Assembly: GCA_023428905.1 (NCBI GenBank)
Contig: JAEYWP010000027.1
Location: forward strand, 13,076-77,075
Source of the DNA: Verrucomicrobiota bacterium
GTDB lineage: Bacteria; Verrucomicrobiota; Verrucomicrobiia; Opitutales; Opitutaceae
Length of the DNA stretch: 64,000 bases
Reading direction: 5' to 3'
Shown piece by piece: positions 61,258 to 64,000 of the stretch. Below the pieces are notes generated by a model, which saw only the letters and a list, made by a program, of their open reading frames with translations, was not told where the DNA came from and searched no databases. Within the stretch, counting starts at the first letter, position 1. Every line of letters begins with the position of its first letter. Position numbers and translations under genes: made by a program.

Positions 61258-62196
61258 TTAGGCCGCCGGTTTCGACGCCGACGCCAGCACTGTTTCAAAA
61301 AACGGCTCTGCCGTTTCTTTCGCCACGGTGGTGACATCGACCTGCTGGAAACCTGCGGTTTTCAGAAAGCCGTGCAGCGCACTTTCAGTGAAGCCGAGCC
61401 AGACGTCCGCATACAGCTCCCGCGCCTTCTCGAACGTGTGTTCCTTAAGGTCGAGGATCAACAACTGGCCCCCAGGGCGCAGGATTCGGAAAGCTTCGCC
61501 CACCGCCCGCTGCGGATGTGCGGCGTGGTGCAGCGCCTGGCTGAGGATGGCGAGGTCCACGGACCCGTCCGGCAAGGGCACCTGTTCGATGTCGCCCAGT
61601 TTGTAGGCCAGGTTCGCCAGCCCGTTTTTCGCGGCCAGCTCCGTGCCGACCTCCACCATGCGCGGGGAATTATCGATGCACCACACCTGCTCGGCCTGGC
61701 GTGCCAGGAGCTGTGAGAGCAGGCCCTCGCCAGCGCCGAGGTCGGCGATGGTGATGCGCGGGGCCAGGCGCAGCGCGAGGTGTCCGATCGCCTCCCACGA
61801 GCGGCCCGGACAGTAGTTTTTACCGAGCTTTCCCGCGATGAGGTTGAAGTAGGCCTCGGACGCCTGCCTCCGCTTGGAGATGATCCGGTCCAGGTTATTC
61901 ACGTCGGCCACAAGTTCGGGCGCTTGGGCCACCGCCTCACAGGCGGCGTAAATCAACGCGTAGTGCCGCTCCGCCAGTTGGGGGCGCAGCGAATAGTAGG
62001 CCTTCTTGCCCTCGCGCCGGTCGACCACCAGGTCTGCCTGGCGAAGAAGGGCGAGCTGGGACGAGATGCGCGACTGCGCCATCCCCAGGATCTCCTGCAG
62101 CTCGGCCACGGAAAGCTCCTCGCGGCGAAGGAGGGCGAGCAGGCGCACACGGGTCGGGTCAGACAGAACCTTCAGGGTGTCCCAGGACGTATTCAA
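61258..62196 (-). CDS. ArsR-family regulator fused to a class I SAM methyltransferase
   Basis: A 312-residue protein. Residues 1-90 are an ArsR winged helix: WDTLKVLSDPTRVRLLALLR, REELSVAELQEILGMAQSRI, SSQLALLRQADLVVDRREGK. No ELCVCDL-type metal cysteines are visible. Residues about 130-312 are a class I methyltransferase: ITIADLGAGEGLLSQLLARQ (SAM site I), VWCIDNSPRMVEVG and LAILSQALHHAAHP. Such ArsR-methyltransferase fusions are widespread, and some members sense the SAM/SAH balance or regulate methionine genes. The gene is alone; its upstream gap has micro-repeats. Confidence 0.9.
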   Translation of the reverse strand: MNTSWDTLKVLSDPTRVRLLALLRREELSVAELQEILGMAQSRISSQLALLRQADLVVDRREGKKAYYSLRPQLAERHYALIYAACEAVAQAPELVADVNNLDRIISKRRQASEAYFNLIAGKLGKNYCPGRSWEAIGHLALRLAPRITIADLGAGEGLLSQLLARQAEQVWCIDNSPRMVEVGTELAAKNGLANLAYKLGDIEQVPLPDGSVDLAILSQALHHAAHPQRAVGEAFRILRPGGQLLILDLKEHTFEKARELYADVWLGFTESALHGFLKTAGFQQVDVTTVAKETAEPFFETVLASASKPAA

Positions 62197-62250
62197 TGGT
62201 TGGAGAGGGTGGATAACGGGCGGGGAAGGTCAATCCAGCGCGTGGCGCCG

Positions 62251-62364
62251 GAATGTCGAAGGACGAAGCGCGAATGACGAATGGCGCGCGCCGCAGGCGT
62301 GCGCAGTGACCAATCGGACTTCGCAGGCGGTGTCCGCGGTCGGACAAACCACGAATCAAGAATC
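62251..62364. repeat. AT-rich micro-repeat region upstream of the ArsR-methyltransferase gene
   Basis: GAATGTCGAAGGACGAAGCG (62251-62270) is followed by CGAATGACGAATGG, a run built from the words CGAA and GAATG. At 62354-62364 AATCAAGAATC is the reverse complement of GATTCTTGATT at 35440-35450 in the der-fmt gap. It may be a dispersed intergenic repeat. Confidence 0.35.
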
Positions 62365-62369
62365 CTGTC

Positions 62370-63008
62370 TCACGACGTCTCGAAAAACCTCAAGCTCACG
62401 ACCTCGGCGAGTTGATAGACGCCGATGGAAATGATGACGGCTCCGGCGACGAGGTTGATGACGTGGAGTGTGTTTGGGCCGAGGCGTTTGCCGAGCCAGC
62501 CGGCTCCGGTGCTGAGGACCAGCCACCAGGTGGCGGAACTGGCGAGGATCCCGGTGATGAGGAAGGCGGTGTTGACCGGGGTGAGTTCGCGGGTGCCGAC
62601 GCCGGCGGCGGCGCTGACGAACATCATGCCGAAAAACGTCATCGGATTGGCGAGGGTGAGGGCGCCAGTGGAGAAAAACGCGGTGACGAGATTGCGCGCG
62701 TGGATCGGGCGTTTTGAGTCGAGCGGCACCCGCGCACGCAGGGTGTGCAGTCCGAGCAAGATCAGCACCACGCCCGCAAAGAGGCGCAGGAGTAGCGCGT
62801 GGTCCTCGATCAGCGACATCACGGCCGACAGCCCCAGGGCGGCGATCGTGCCCGCAATCGCATCCGCCGTGGCGGCCCCCAAGCCCGACACCCAGCCCGC
62901 CAACTTGCCGTCGCGCAGCGACCGGCGCATGATCAGCAGCGCGATCGGTCCCACCGGCACGGATACCGCCAGCCCAATCACCATGCCTTGCTTGAGTTCG
63001 GGGAGCAT
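62370..63008 (-). CDS. LysE/RhtB-family amino-acid exporter
   Basis: A 212-residue membrane protein with about six helices. It begins MLPELKQGMVIGLAVSVPVG followed by PIALLIMRRSL, the LysE signature (GxxxPGP-like VSVPVGPIALL), and has GWVSGLGAATADAIAGTIAA, ALLLRLFAGVVLILLGLHTL and ALTLANPMTFFGMMFVSAAA. LysE proteins export amino acids by proton antiport. The start is the ATG placing this signature at the N-terminus. Confidence 0.92.
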   Translation of the reverse strand: MLPELKQGMVIGLAVSVPVGPIALLIMRRSLRDGKLAGWVSGLGAATADAIAGTIAALGLSAVMSLIEDHALLLRLFAGVVLILLGLHTLRARVPLDSKRPIHARNLVTAFFSTGALTLANPMTFFGMMFVSAAAGVGTRELTPVNTAFLITGILASSATWWLVLSTGAGWLGKRLGPNTLHVINLVAGAVIISIGVYQLAEVVSLRFFETS

Positions 63009-63056
63009 CGCTCTGAAAAGCAGATCGGAACGGTAGATTCCGCCCTGCGCGAACAC

Positions 63057-63084
63057 AAAAAAAGGGCGCCCATCGGCGCCCTTT
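63057..63084 (-). terminator. rho-independent terminator of the GreA-family gene
   Basis: On the minus strand GGGCGCC pairs with GGCGCCC around GATG and is followed by seven T (the A-run at 63057-63063 on the plus strand). It lies 12 bp past the stop of the GreA-family gene. Confidence 0.92.
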
Positions 63085-63095
63085 GCGGAAGAGGC

Positions 63096-64000
63096 TTATT
63101 GCTGTGTATCCACGTAGCGGCTGATCGCCTTGATGGTGTAGCTTTCCTCGGAGGTTCCGATTTTCACCTTCACCGTGTCCCCGACCTTTTTGGAGAGGAG
63201 GGCCAGGCCGAGCGGGGTCTTGTAGGCGATGATCGCCTGCTCCGGGGAGCTGTCCCAAGCGCCGAGGATGGTGTAGCGGACGGTCTTGCCGCCGGCACCA
63301 ATGGTCACGTCGACCACGCTGCCCACGCCGACCTGCTCGGTCGAAACGTCCTTGAAGTCGGTGATGCGCGCGCGTGCGAGCTCGCGCTCAAGCTGCGATT
63401 TCTGGGCCATCAGCACCTGCTGGTCCTGCTTGGCCATCTTGTATTCGGAATTTTCCTTCAGGTCGCCGTGCTCGCGCGCGACCGCAATCGCCTTGGAGTT
63501 TTCCGGAATCTTCTTCGAGACGATGGTTTCGTATTCCTCGCGCTTGCGCTCAAAACTGCCGCGCGACACGAGCAACTGCTCTTCCTTGCCCTCGGCGTCG
63601 GCTGCGACGAGCGACTGGATCGAGGGGAAGATCTTGATGAAGCGGGCGAGCAGCGACTTCTTGGTCAGCTCCTCGAAGCCCTGGTTCAGCATCAGCGTGT
63701 TGGCGAGGTCGCGGGCGGTTTCCGGATCCGCGGTGGAGAGCAGGTCGGCGATCAGGTCTGGATCGTCGCTCAGAATTTCGCCGAGGGGGATGCGGCGGGA
63801 GCCGGACGCCTGCAGCGCCTCGTAGTCGATCGCAAAGAAGATCGCGCTCAGGAGGCGCGGGGTGATCAGGTCGTTCAGCAGCTTGGCGAACTTCTTTGAG
63901 TGGCGGTTCTTGACGATCCAGAGCAGGACGGGGGCCCGGAGGTTCTGCTCAACCTGCCAGCGCTTCAACGCGGCGGCGAGTTCCTCGGAATGACCGTTGT
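63096..64000 (-). CDS. GreA-family transcription elongation factor with long N-terminal domain, partial
   Basis: At least 300 residues, cut at the window end; the frame stays open to 64000. The C-terminal 155 residues are GreA/GreB: the coiled coil EHGDLKENSEYKMAKQDQQV and LMAQKSQLERELARARITD, then VGVGSVVDVTIGAGGKTVRY and IIAYKTPLGLALLSKKVGD of the FKBP-like domain. It rescues backtracked RNA polymerase. Before it lies an extra helical domain of at least 140 residues (LARFIKIFPSIQSLVAADAE; NTLMLNQGFEELTKKS) not found in standard 158-residue GreA. The stop is at 63096. Confidence 0.92.
   Translation of the reverse strand, partial: NGHSEELAAALKRWQVEQNLRAPVLLWIVKNRHSKKFAKLLNDLITPRLLSAIFFAIDYEALQASGSRRIPLGEILSDDPDLIADLLSTADPETARDLANTLMLNQGFEELTKKSLLARFIKIFPSIQSLVAADAEGKEEQLLVSRGSFERKREEYETIVSKKIPENSKAIAVAREHGDLKENSEYKMAKQDQQVLMAQKSQLERELARARITDFKDVSTEQVGVGSVVDVTIGAGGKTVRYTILGAWDSSPEQAIIAYKTPLGLALLSKKVGDTVKVKIGTSEESYTIKAISRYVDTQQ

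Overview
The window is GC-rich, densely coded, and has both strands in use. The gene content is that of a free-living Gram-negative heterotroph: TonB-type proteins, an OprB-type porin, Prc and Sel1-repeat proteins, a Wzt-like exporter ATPase, an ECF sigma factor next to a Ser/Thr kinase with WD40 repeats, FG-GAP and ADOP-type remnants, and a GreA factor with a long N-terminal extension. Together with a Chlamydia-like metal operon this points to the PVC superphylum, most likely Verrucomicrobiota (Opitutaceae-like). That assignment is an inference from gene content; there is no rRNA gene in the window.

Layout, left to right. 1-2.4 kb: two TonB-family proteins and a tRNA with a CAU anticodon. 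2.5-7.5 kb (minus strand): a UDP-glycosyltransferase, then a helicase - PP2C phosphatase - TPR run. 7.6-11.4 kb: a PIB-4 type metal ATPase, an L,D-transpeptidase and asd; the last two start one base apart in opposite directions. 11.5-17.8 kb: tRNA-Val(UAC), ilvN, ilvC, hemC, a cobA-hemD fusion, a DegT-type aminotransferase and trpF. 17.9-28.5 kb: a 52-residue-repeat propeller fused to a metalloprotease, a secreted alpha/beta hydrolase, an eroded FG-GAP gene, and a coupled prc - Sel1 pair. 28.6-29.8 kb: two broken genes meeting tail to tail. 29.8-36.6 kb: ffh, a response regulator with a degenerate Hpt domain, an Lrp-like regulator with a class I aminotransferase, der and fmt.

36.6-42.1 kb is the most interesting region: a five-gene metal-uptake operon (TroA-like binding protein, porin, ATPase, permease fused to a complete DtxR/MntR-like repressor, second permease). 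Apart from the porin, the order is that of chlamydial ytgA-ytgB-ytgCR-ytgD. A sequence matching 15 of 19 positions of the DtxR-box consensus lies 40 bp before the first gene, so the fused repressor probably controls its own operon.

42-64 kb: a GT4 glycosyltransferase and Wzt-like ATPase (polysaccharide export), rpsA with a strong terminator, a hybrid sensor kinase with a periplasmic binding domain, two small proteins sharing a C-terminal motif, the kinase/WD40 protein and its sigma factor, an HTH-MBL hydrolase, an SDR oxidoreductase, a small DNA-binding protein, a class IV aminotransferase, dinB, an FmdB-type protein, an inositol-phosphatase-like enzyme, an ArsR-methyltransferase fusion, a LysE exporter and a GreA-family gene cut by the window end. 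Several intergenic gaps carry AT-rich micro-repeats unlike the surrounding coding DNA.
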